Part shown: in pieces, positions 38,160-45,993 of the stretch | How the letters are laid out: every line of letters starts with the position of its first letter | Position numbering within the stretch: position 1 is the first letter of the stretch | From: Flavobacterium sp. AED | GTDB taxonomy: Bacteria; Bacteroidota; Bacteroidia; Flavobacteriales; Flavobacteriaceae | Assembly (NCBI RefSeq): GCF_000812945.1 | Contig: NZ_JSYM01000004.1 | Coordinates: 1 to 64,000 of the forward strand | DNA length: 64,000 nt | Direction: 5' to 3' | The notes under the pieces: model-generated | What the model saw: the letters and a program-made list of their open reading frames with translations, nothing else | Told to the model about the DNA's origin: nothing | Databases searched by the model: none | Made by a program: the position numbers and the translations under genes

Positions 38160-38576
38160 TTAAATTACACCTTCCTCAATAAGATCTCTAAGTTTATACA
38201 TTAGATTTGGTCTATGTACACAATAGGTATATGTATCACCTTTATCAACTAATTTTCTTAGTCCTTCTTGATCCAAATTAAAACTATAAAAAATTATCGT
38301 GCAAGTTTTGTTAACAGAACGAATGTTTTTTATCACTTGATTTCCATCAATTCCATCACCATTGTTACTCAAATTATAATCAATGCAAAAAACAAGAGCA
38401 CTTGGTATGTCATAAGCTATGTTTTTAAATTTATTTGAATCATTTTCTTCAGTTATATCAAGATTAACATCACAATCGTGTTGTATTTCATTTAACTCAT
38501 CACCAATAGATGGTAGATATTGTCTGTTATCTTCCACCCAAACAATATCAATTACTTTTTTGTACTTTCCTGCCAT
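38160..38576 (-). CDS. receiver-domain-like protein paired with the GHKL protein
   Basis: 138 residues, a lone receiver-type domain with no output domain. The acidic pair is WVEDN (Glu15-Asp16), the phosphate acceptor is Asp66 in FCIDYNLS, a Ser is at 98 in IFYSFN where Thr/Ser is expected, and the switch position normally held by Lys-Pro reads HRPN (Arg122-Pro123). Insertions around DLSNNGDGIDG lengthen the loop after the acceptor. Its start overlaps the end of the GHKL gene by 29 bases, so the two are made together and probably interact. The Arg in place of Lys may alter phosphorylation. Function within the operon is inferred. Confidence 0.75.
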   Translation of the reverse strand: MAGKYKKVIDIVWVEDNRQYLPSIGDELNEIQHDCDVNLDITEENDSNKFKNIAYDIPSALVFCIDYNLSNNGDGIDGNQVIKNIRSVNKTCTIIFYSFNLDQEGLRKLVDKGDTYTYCVHRPNLMYKLRDLIEEGVI

Positions 38577-40827
38577 GTTTATTAAATTTTAAAATAAATA
38601 TTACTCCTTTTTCGTTTTGGTTGTCTACTTCAATACTCAAATTTTCTGTTTTTGAAATTATACTATTCACGTGAAAAAGACCTAGCCCTGATCCTGAAGT
38701 AGTTGTAAAGCCGATATCAAAAATATTCTTCAAAGAGCTATCTGGAATACCTTTACCATCATCTTTAAACTTAATCATTAATTCGTTATTGTTGATTTCA
38801 TAGTTGATATCAAAGTATTTTGCTTTTGCTCTAATTGAATTACTCACTAAATTATCAATGATAATTGTTATTTCAATAGGTCTGAATTTGCAAATAAATT
38901 TTAATTTTTCAGAATTAATCGAATTTATTTTTATGTCTTCAGATCTAATTTGTGTTAGTATGTTAAGTGTATATTCATGAATAAATTCAATAATATCAGT
39001 TTCTATTTCCTCAGAAAACAATTTAAAGTTTGCTTTTGTGGCAAATTGTGAAACTGCCAAAATTTTTCGGTTCTCTAAACTTATTTCTCTTAACTTTTTC
39101 GCAAGTTCTTCATTGCTAATTTTTTCACCTCTGTTTACTCTTTTGTATAGACCATTCACGTAGTTATTAACAATGTCAGATGAAATTCCAACACTATGCA
39201 TAAAACTCACAATTTCATCTAGATCTTGAGATTTTACAGATTTAAGAAATAGATTTTCTGAATTTTTTTCAGAAATTAATTTATCTTTTTGTTTTATTTC
39301 TTCCTCAGCGATTTCAGCAGTGGCTATTGCATCTTCAAGAGTAGATTTAATAGTATTAACTTTTTCTAATAATTCTAAATTATCAAATTCTCTGGCAATA
39401 TTTTCAATTGAACTTAAAACTGTAATAGCACTATTACTTTGAATTTGATTATTACCAATTATACCCAACAAGTCAGGATGGAATTCAATAGAAAGAATAT
39501 CTTTATTATTAAAGCCAGATATATATTTAACTATACCTTCTAAATTATTTCTTGAACTATCATATTTTTTAATATCTATTCCATATTTTAAAAACTTCAT
39601 TACATAGTTCTCAAGTTTAGAGATGACATTATTAATAAAGAAGTCTTGGAGTTGATAATAACTACGATTTTTAATTAAACCGTCTCCTCTGCTCGTAGTC
39701 TCTTTAAATTCTTCATTTTCTCCTGAGATTTCAATTCTTCCAATTAATTCTGTTGTCCCAACATGATTACCAATTTTCTTTTGCTGTCTTATATCTAATG
39801 AAAAAGAATCTTCACCAGGTTCTCCATATGGATATATCCTTATATTGTTTTTGTAAAGAAAAAGTGATCCATAATCGACGGCTTTTATTCCCATTAATCT
39901 TGTGAAATTTGTTCTCGCTTTTCTATCAAGATGATAAAGTTCAACCAGAATATCCTGGAGTAAATGATATTCATTATTTTTTTCAACAATTTTGTATAAT
40001 GTTCGTCCATTATCTGATAATTCAGTTGTAATCGTATGTCCATCAGTTGAAATCCTTGATAATAAATGAACTGTTTTGTTCTTTAGAATTGAAAGTAAAT
40101 TATTTTCAACTGGACCATTTACTTTCCAATACGAACTCAATTTATCATTGTCATATTCAACAAAATCTCTTGCTGTTACATTAATTTTAAATTTTCTATT
40201 GTTATTGTCTTCAAATGGGTTAATTAATTTAGATAATGAATGCTTCAGTTTGATTATTTTGTTTGAATCCCAATTTGAATCTACTCTTAACCCAGTAATT
40301 TCAAGAAACGTTCCTGTTTGAAATTTCGAAGGGTTGTCTTCAAGTATTTGATGGTCAACAGGAATATTTACAAACTCAGCTCTAGAGTTTTCCTCAAACT
40401 TTGTCCAATCAACGATTATTTCCTCTATTCTTGAGTTAGGTTCATCTTTTTTTGACACTAAGCGCAAACTTGTACCTAGTTTGTCACAGGAAAATCTTCC
40501 AATACCCTTAGCTCCTGCATAGTAAAAACGATTATTAATTTTATCTCTATAGTCTATATCCTCAGTACCGTCTTTTTTTGCTGAGTAAGCCACAAATAAC
40601 CATTTGTTTATAAGGTCATCATAATTCATTCCCTTACCATTATCAATAATGATAATCTTACCTTCAGAAGTATAAATATTTTCGAAAATTATTTCTACTT
40701 CAGTAGCGTGGGAATCAAATGAGTTCTTAACCAACTCAAATACTGCAATGTAATCGTCAGTAATTAAATCACGACCAATAATATTTTTCAGTTCTGAACT
40801 TACTCTAAATTTTAATTCATCACTCAT
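38548..40827 (-). CDS. protein with two GHKL ATPase domains (Hsp90/MORC-like plus kinase-like)
   Basis: 759 residues. The N-terminal GHKL ATPase has ELVKNSFDSHA at 31-41, IDNGKGM at 61-67 and GAKGIGRFS at 105-113, as in Hsp90/MutL/MORC-type ATPases. A middle region (about 125-430) contains a transducer-like part; residues 480-540 form a coiled coil (KQKDKLISEKNSENL). The C-terminal kinase-like GHKL has DNLVSNS at 658-664, DDGKGIP at 689-695 and GSGLGL at 712-717. His544 in FMHSVGIS could be a phosphoacceptor. No membrane segment. It overlaps the endonuclease gene by 4 bases and the receiver gene by 29. Function unknown. Confidence 0.8.
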   Translation of the reverse strand: MSDELKFRVSSELKNIIGRDLITDDYIAVFELVKNSFDSHATEVEIIFENIYTSEGKIIIIDNGKGMNYDDLINKWLFVAYSAKKDGTEDIDYRDKINNRFYYAGAKGIGRFSCDKLGTSLRLVSKKDEPNSRIEEIIVDWTKFEENSRAEFVNIPVDHQILEDNPSKFQTGTFLEITGLRVDSNWDSNKIIKLKHSLSKLINPFEDNNNRKFKINVTARDFVEYDNDKLSSYWKVNGPVENNLLSILKNKTVHLLSRISTDGHTITTELSDNGRTLYKIVEKNNEYHLLQDILVELYHLDRKARTNFTRLMGIKAVDYGSLFLYKNNIRIYPYGEPGEDSFSLDIRQQKKIGNHVGTTELIGRIEISGENEEFKETTSRGDGLIKNRSYYQLQDFFINNVISKLENYVMKFLKYGIDIKKYDSSRNNLEGIVKYISGFNNKDILSIEFHPDLLGIIGNNQIQSNSAITVLSSIENIAREFDNLELLEKVNTIKSTLEDAIATAEIAEEEIKQKDKLISEKNSENLFLKSVKSQDLDEIVSFMHSVGISSDIVNNYVNGLYKRVNRGEKISNEELAKKLREISLENRKILAVSQFATKANFKLFSEEIETDIIEFIHEYTLNILTQIRSEDIKINSINSEKLKFICKFRPIEITIIIDNLVSNSIRAKAKYFDINYEINNNELMIKFKDDGKGIPDSSLKNIFDIGFTTTSGSGLGLFHVNSIISKTENLSIEVDNQNEKGVIFILKFNKHGRKVQKSN

Positions 40828-41909
40828 TTTATAAATCGTATTTGTAAGTTTAGTTTAATTTTTTGTTTTCCATTCTCCTCATATATTTTACCGAAATTAT
40901 GCTTCTTTGGATCTCCAGTTTCTAATTTTGTGTTTTGGTAAAGATAATTTTCAAAGTTTTTGGTAAAGTAAAAATGGTAACAAATTAATTCTCCATCATC
41001 TTTTACTATTAAATACCCCCCTGTAGCTTGATAATCTCTTGTCCAAACTTCCGCCGCTCTCATTCCTAAAGCATAGTCGGTTAAAAACTTTTTCATCATC
41101 ATTTCATACATTTTCGAATTAATCGAAAGATTGTAACCAATCGGATTTATTTCTTCTATTTTGGTTATGAACTTTGGAATTGTATTTTCAGAACTTATAT
41201 TATTTGTGTAAAACATTAAAATAACTTCTGCTAGAATTTTACTGAAATTAAAATCTACTGTTTGTAGATTAGTAACAAAAACTTCGTTATCAACTTTTTC
41301 AAATTCAAGTGAAGCACCTGAGTTTTTTATGATTTCTATTTTTTCTGAAAACTCTTTAGCATCATTTATTTTTAAAATTATACTTTCATCTAAATAATTG
41401 CCTTTTATTAAGAAAGTAAAATTGGTTGCACCACTGGCATTAACAAGTGTCGCAGGTCTTCCTAACTGAGACTTAACGCTAAATCCAAGAGTTGGCATTA
41501 AAAATGAATTAGGATCTTCGATTTGTATTGTGATATCGTTTTTTAATTTTGACTTCGCTTTTAAAGTATTAATTGAAAAAGAATTTAAAAAAATTTCTAT
41601 TTGAGGTATAGAAAAAGCTCCTTTAGATTTCTTTTTTGCCTTAATTTCGTTTAAACACAACTTTGTATTTTCAATAAATTCATAAATAGGTATTTTGAGT
41701 AGAAGTTTACCGTCTGTAATTATAATTAATTCATCTTCATATGAAAAACTAACATTTCTATCTTTTTCATTTCTAATAATTTTCAGAATTGGGTAAAAAA
41801 CATCTTCTACTTTTTTGAAATTTTCTTCTCCTAAATGTAGTTTTTTATCTACAATTAATTTTAATAAAGCATATGGCTCACTCCATTCTCCAATGTTTCC
41901 TGTTAGCAT
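40824..41909 (-). CDS. HpaII-family restriction endonuclease
   Basis: 361 residues. The N-terminal TGNIGEWSEPYALLKLI and the central block with PTLGFSVKSQLGRP match the HpaII restriction endonuclease family; SVKSQ would hold the catalytic Lys of a PD-(D/E)xK-like core, with the Asp in EDPNSF. The family cuts CCGG. Length is close to that of R.HpaII. It is encoded directly after the methyltransferase (7-base overlap) and before the two-GHKL protein (4-base overlap). Specificity is inferred from the family, not from the sequence alone. Confidence 0.85.
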   Translation of the reverse strand: MLTGNIGEWSEPYALLKLIVDKKLHLGEENFKKVEDVFYPILKIIRNEKDRNVSFSYEDELIIITDGKLLLKIPIYEFIENTKLCLNEIKAKKKSKGAFSIPQIEIFLNSFSINTLKAKSKLKNDITIQIEDPNSFLMPTLGFSVKSQLGRPATLVNASGATNFTFLIKGNYLDESIILKINDAKEFSEKIEIIKNSGASLEFEKVDNEVFVTNLQTVDFNFSKILAEVILMFYTNNISSENTIPKFITKIEEINPIGYNLSINSKMYEMMMKKFLTDYALGMRAAEVWTRDYQATGGYLIVKDDGELICYHFYFTKNFENYLYQNTKLETGDPKKHNFGKIYEENGKQKIKLNLQIRFIK

Positions 41910-43171
41910 AATTTAGCTTTTATCAGATCAATAATTTTTTCTGCTGTTGCTTGAATGGCTGGAACCGCAACGGAATTCCCAAATTGTTTGTAAGCAGAAG
42001 CATCTGCGACAGGAATTAAAAAATTATCTGGAAAGCCTTGTAATCTCGCCCATTCTCGCGGGGTCATTTTTCTAATTCCTTCACGATTGACTTCTCCTTT
42101 GATATGAGTTGTTGGCGTATAATCTGTTATTCGATTATCAATAACTAAATTTCTTTCTCTACCCATTCCACCAACTACAATTGCATTTGATACCTCATCA
42201 TCTTTAATAATTTCATATCCAAATCCATTTCCTTTACTTGCGTGTCTTTCTTTATGACTAATTAGAGTACGCAAATATTGAGTTGATAAATAATATTTTG
42301 TAGGAACTACGTTTTCTTCTTTTACTTTTCTGAAAAAGACTTTTTCTTCTAAAGGTTCAGGATATGAAAATGAATCTATATTTAAATCATTTCTAAAACC
42401 AACTATATATATACGCTCACGATTTTGTGGCACTCCGAAATTTTTAGCATTAACTATTTGAGGTTCTGGGACAAAATAACCCAAGTCATTACGTAAAACA
42501 TTTAGGATTGTTGCTAACGTTTTCCCTCCATTATGATTTCTTAAACCTTTTACATTTTCTAAGAAAATTGCTTTTGGTTTTCTGTTTTTTATTATCTCTG
42601 CAACGTCAAAAAAAAGTGTTCCTCTTGTGTCTTCAAAACCTCCTCTTTTACCTGCAATTGAAAAAGCTTGACAAGGAAATCCTGCACACAAAACATCAAA
42701 ATCGTCTGGTATATAATTTTTTGTTCTTTCTTTAGTTATGTCGCCGAATGGTGTCTCTCCATAATTAGCTCTATAGGTTTTCTTTGCATTTTCATCCCAT
42801 TCAGATGTAAATACACATTTACCGCCAAGATTTTGCATTGCCATTCTAAATCCTCCAATCCCTGCAAAAAGATCAATAAATTTAAAAGTATAATTTTCCG
42901 GAGTTGGAAAAGGAACTTCTCTAACTTCAAATAATAATTGTTGTAATGCTACATCAGAAACGAGATTTAATTTCTCTTCATCATTTTTATATTCAATTAT
43001 TTCTTTTAAATATTCTTTCGCTTCTTTTTCAAAATGCTTTTTTACACCATTATCATAATTATGAAGATAATGTGTCAACACAGCTTTTTTATTATCTTCT
43101 TGTTCAACAAAACGCATTTTGAATTTCTTGTTATCGAATTCTTCAATTGATATATTCTCTTTCATTATCAT
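41903..43171 (-). CDS. DNA (cytosine-5-)-methyltransferase
   Basis: 422 residues. All main motifs are in order: motif I DLFAGIGGF at 100-108, motif IV GFPCQAF with nucleophile Cys167, motif VI ENVKGL at 205-210, the target domain, motif IX REWARLQGFPD and motif X GNSVAVPAI. A 95-residue N-terminal extension precedes motif I. It protects host DNA from the partner nuclease, presumably at the inner C of CCGG. Start ATG at 43171 overlaps the controller gene stop as ATGA; an alternative ATG lies two codons later. Confidence 0.95.
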   Translation of the reverse strand: MIMKENISIEEFDNKKFKMRFVEQEDNKKAVLTHYLHNYDNGVKKHFEKEAKEYLKEIIEYKNDEEKLNLVSDVALQQLLFEVREVPFPTPENYTFKFIDLFAGIGGFRMAMQNLGGKCVFTSEWDENAKKTYRANYGETPFGDITKERTKNYIPDDFDVLCAGFPCQAFSIAGKRGGFEDTRGTLFFDVAEIIKNRKPKAIFLENVKGLRNHNGGKTLATILNVLRNDLGYFVPEPQIVNAKNFGVPQNRERIYIVGFRNDLNIDSFSYPEPLEEKVFFRKVKEENVVPTKYYLSTQYLRTLISHKERHASKGNGFGYEIIKDDEVSNAIVVGGMGRERNLVIDNRITDYTPTTHIKGEVNREGIRKMTPREWARLQGFPDNFLIPVADASAYKQFGNSVAVPAIQATAEKIIDLIKAKLC

Positions 43172-43389
43172 TTTTTAAAACTATTATCATTAAAGAAGCT
43201 TGCAAAATCAGTATCGAGTGCGAGTATGATTTTTTCAATTATTGTTATTGAAACATTTCTTTTTCCTTTTTCTATATCAGAAATATAATTCCTGTCAACA
43301 TTCGAAATATTAGCCAGTTGCTCAATAGAGAAATTTTTTCTCTCTCTTAATTCTTTTACTTTTTGACCGAATTTTTCTTTAATCTCCAT
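43168..43389 (-). CDS. XRE-family controller protein
   Basis: 73 residues from the ATG at 43389: one helix-turn-helix domain, with SIEQLANISNVDRNYISDIE as the turn and recognition helices. Size and position are those of C proteins that time methyltransferase and endonuclease expression. The open frame reaches 43443, but that extension would translate an exact tandem 15-bp repeat, better read as its own operator. It is first in the operon and overlaps the methyltransferase gene by 4 bases. Confidence 0.88.
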   Translation of the reverse strand: MEIKEKFGQKVKELRERKNFSIEQLANISNVDRNYISDIEKGKRNVSITIIEKIILALDTDFASFFNDNSFKK

Positions 43390-43409
43390 ATTTGATAAAA
43401 TTAGTTTTA

Positions 43410-43439
43410 CGCCTACAATTGACCCGCCTACAATTGACC
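43410..43439 (-). promoter_or_regulatory. tandem 15-bp repeat, likely C-box operator
   Basis: CGCCTACAATTGACC occurs twice with no gap (43410-43424 and 43425-43439), each copy with a palindromic CAATTG core. It lies 20 bases before the controller's ATG. Paired operators at this place are typical for C-regulated restriction-modification systems. On the minus strand, TAATTTTA follows at 43402-43395 as a possible -7 element. Confidence 0.6.
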
Positions 43440-43476
43440 TCATTAATTTTTAGTTTTCAACTTGATCTGTTAAAAC

Positions 43477-43509
43477 AAAAAAACGCTACTCTTTCGAATA
43501 GCGTTTTTT
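43477..43509 (-). terminator. terminator after the S9 peptidase
   Basis: On the minus strand AACGCTA, a ten-base loop with TTCGAAAG, TAGCGTT and a T-run. An almost identical hairpin follows the TonB receptor at 45941-45971. It sits between the peptidase gene and the restriction-modification operon and insulates the latter. Confidence 0.75.
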
Positions 43510-43542
43510 GAAAAATAAAAGTTCTTATGAAATCTAATACCC

Positions 43543-43596
43543 TAGCCCTGATGGAAGCGGCATCCTTTTTCTTGCTTCTTTAGCAAGGAAAAGATA
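43543..43596. repeat. degraded copy of the CCTGATGGAAGCG palindrome family
   Basis: TAGCCCTGATGGAAGCGGC is followed by a partial hairpin (CTTGC ... GCAAG) and AAAGATATAGCG. The first arm matches 8441-8460 closely; the second arm has diverged. Confidence 0.6.
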
Positions 43597-43678
43597 TAGC
43601 GTACAGCAGGAAATAGCTTCTGAAATAAATTCAGAATAAATCCTGAAAATATCCCGAAGCCTCGGGACAGGATAAATA

Positions 43679-45799
43679 CTAATCAGCTAACTTTTGCAAT
43701 TCCGTGATACCCATATTGTACAACGTAAAGGCCTGAATATCGACATTTTCCTGAATGGTTGCCGCCACGGATTTTCCTGCGCCGTGTCCTGCATTGATGT
43801 CAATTCTAATTAAAGTAGGATTGGTTCCGGTTTGTTTTTCCTGTAATTCGGCAGCAAATTTAAAACTGTGTGCCGGCACTACTCTATCATCGTGATCGCC
43901 CGTGGTGACCATCGTGGCCGGATAGTGCGTTCCCGTTTTTACGTTGTGTACGGGAGAATAGCCCTTGATGTAGGCAAACATTTCCTTGCTGTCCTGCGCG
44001 GTTCCGTAATCATAAGCCCAACCCGCGCCTGAGGTAAAGGTGTGGTAGCGCAACATGTCCATCACGCCTACGGCCGGCAAAGCGACTTTCATCAAGTCCG
44101 GGCGTTGCGTCATGGCAGCACCCACAAGCAATCCTCCGTTTGACCCGCCACGAATGGCCAGAAACTGTGAAGATGTGTAGTTGCCGGCAATCAAATATTC
44201 GGCAGCTGCGATGAAATCATCAAAGACATTTTGCTTTTGCATTTTGGTTCCCGCATCGTGCCATTTTTTCCCGTATTCACCACCGCCACGTAAGTTTGGT
44301 ACGGCCAAAATGCCTCCGTTTTCCATCCAAACGGCATTGGAAATACTGAAAGCTGGTGTCAAACTTACGTTGAATCCACCATAACCATACAACATCGTTG
44401 GATTTTTACCATCGAGTTTCAATCCTTTTTTATGAGTGATAATCATTGGGATTTTGGTTCCGTCTTTGGAAGTGTAAAACACTTGTTTGGACTCATAATC
44501 TTCGCTGTTGAAATCTACTTTTGGTTTTTGATACACCGCAGAAGTTCCTGATTTTGGTTCAAATGAATAGATAGAACCCGGAGTGATGTAATTCGTGAAT
44601 GAATAATAGAGTGTTTTTTCTTTTTTCTTTCCGCCAAAACCACCGGCAGTTCCTACCCCCGGCAACTGAATTTCACGAACCAGTTTTCCGGAATAATCGT
44701 ATTGTTTCACCACCGAAACGGCATCTTTCATGTAATTGGCAAAGAAATAACCGCCGCCGGTTGTTGGTGTCAAAACATTCTCGGTTTCCGGAATGAAATC
44801 TTTCCAATTTTCTGATTTTGGATTTTTAACATCCACGGTAACGATGCGTTTGTTGGGTGCATTTAAGTCGGTTTCAATGAACAATTTCGTACCTTCATTA
44901 TCAATAATGTTGTTGTCGCTCTTAAAATTATCCACAATAGTCACAATAGGACTATTTGGTTTTGTTAAGTCTTGGATGTACAATTCATTTCCATAGGTGG
45001 AAGTCGATGCCGTGATGACCAAATAATGGTTGTCCTCTGTAACACCACCGCCTACATAACGTCGTTTTTTATCGGCGCCAAAAATTACTTTATCTTGCTT
45101 TTGTGGTGTTCCTAACTTGTGGAAATACAGTTTGTGTTGGTCCGTCTTTGCGGATAATTCGCTTCCTTTTGGTTTGTCATAACTGGAATAATAGAACCCT
45201 TCGTTTCCTCTCCAAGACACACCGCTGAATTTTACATCGACTATCGTGTCTTCCAATACTTTTTTAGTAATGGCATCTAATATAATAACTTTTCTCCAGT
45301 CGCTTCCACCTTCTGAAATGGCATACGCTACTTTTGAACCGTCTTTGGAGAAATCCAGTCCGCCAAGCGATGTGGTTCCGTCTTTAGAAAACGTGTTGGG
45401 ATCCAGGAACACCGTTTCGGTTCCTTTGGCGTCTTTTCTGTACAACACCGATTGGTTTTGCAAGCCGTTGTTTTTATAGTAATACGTATAATTTCCCTCG
45501 ATAAAAGGAGCGCCTATTTTTTCATAATTCCACAGTTTTTCGAGTCTTGCTTTTAATGCATCCCGAAACGGAATTTTGGATAAATACCCGTACGTCACTT
45601 CGTTTTGGGCTTTTACCCAAGCGCCCGTTTCGGCAGATTTATCATCTTCGAGCCAGCGGTATGGATCGGCAACTTTGGTGTCGAAATACACATCCACAGT
45701 TTCCCCTTTATGGGTAATGGGATATTTTATAGGATTTTGGTTTTGTCCAAAAGAGGCTATTGTAGTTGAAACTGCCATTATTAAAAAAGTTTTTTTCAT
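43679..45799 (-). CDS. prolyl oligopeptidase family (S9) serine peptidase
   Basis: 706 residues from ATG at 45799, giving the signal peptide [19 protein letters not shown]; the longer frame upstream lacks support. A seven-bladed propeller (about 80-430) caps an alpha/beta hydrolase: RGGSNGGLL with the nucleophile Ser near 555, DDRV with Asp638 and AGHGAG with His672. It cleaves after proline in short peptides, in the periplasm. TATTTTTG at 45829-45822 is a likely -7 element. The gene is monocistronic with its own terminator. Confidence 0.94.
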   Translation of the reverse strand: MKKTFLIMAVSTTIASFGQNQNPIKYPITHKGETVDVYFDTKVADPYRWLEDDKSAETGAWVKAQNEVTYGYLSKIPFRDALKARLEKLWNYEKIGAPFIEGNYTYYYKNNGLQNQSVLYRKDAKGTETVFLDPNTFSKDGTTSLGGLDFSKDGSKVAYAISEGGSDWRKVIILDAITKKVLEDTIVDVKFSGVSWRGNEGFYYSSYDKPKGSELSAKTDQHKLYFHKLGTPQKQDKVIFGADKKRRYVGGGVTEDNHYLVITASTSTYGNELYIQDLTKPNSPIVTIVDNFKSDNNIIDNEGTKLFIETDLNAPNKRIVTVDVKNPKSENWKDFIPETENVLTPTTGGGYFFANYMKDAVSVVKQYDYSGKLVREIQLPGVGTAGGFGGKKKEKTLYYSFTNYITPGSIYSFEPKSGTSAVYQKPKVDFNSEDYESKQVFYTSKDGTKIPMIITHKKGLKLDGKNPTMLYGYGGFNVSLTPAFSISNAVWMENGGILAVPNLRGGGEYGKKWHDAGTKMQKQNVFDDFIAAAEYLIAGNYTSSQFLAIRGGSNGGLLVGAAMTQRPDLMKVALPAVGVMDMLRYHTFTSGAGWAYDYGTAQDSKEMFAYIKGYSPVHNVKTGTHYPATMVTTGDHDDRVVPAHSFKFAAELQEKQTGTNPTLIRIDINAGHGAGKSVAATIQENVDIQAFTLYNMGITELQKLAD

Positions 45800-45940
45800 T
45801 AAATTCTGATTTAAATCGTTACAAAAATAGACAAATAGTTCCTGTTCCTTATGTAAGGAATTCTTAAAAAGAGTTAGTCGCACGAATGCCGTTTTTATTA
45901 CAGTTGTGTGAAAATCGCAAATTAAAACCTTTTCTTAAAT

Positions 45941-45971
45941 AAAAAACGCTACCCTTTCGAATAGCGTTTTT
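45941..45971 (-). terminator. terminator after the TonB receptor
   Basis: Same AACGCTA/TAGCGTT stem as at 43477, with one base difference in the loop, followed by a T-run on the minus strand. Confidence 0.75.
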
Positions 45972-45993
45972 GTTTTTTGCTGAAGCAAATGAG

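Noticed and set aside
43390..43443. Longer N-terminus of the controller protein
   Set aside because: It would translate the tandem 15-bp repeat into a repeated SIVG peptide; the ATG at 43389 gives a normal controller protein.
37164..43678. Integrase or target-site duplication bounding the restriction-modification operon
   Set aside because: I looked at both flanks and found no recombinase gene, tRNA end or matching direct repeat; how the operon arrived is unclear.
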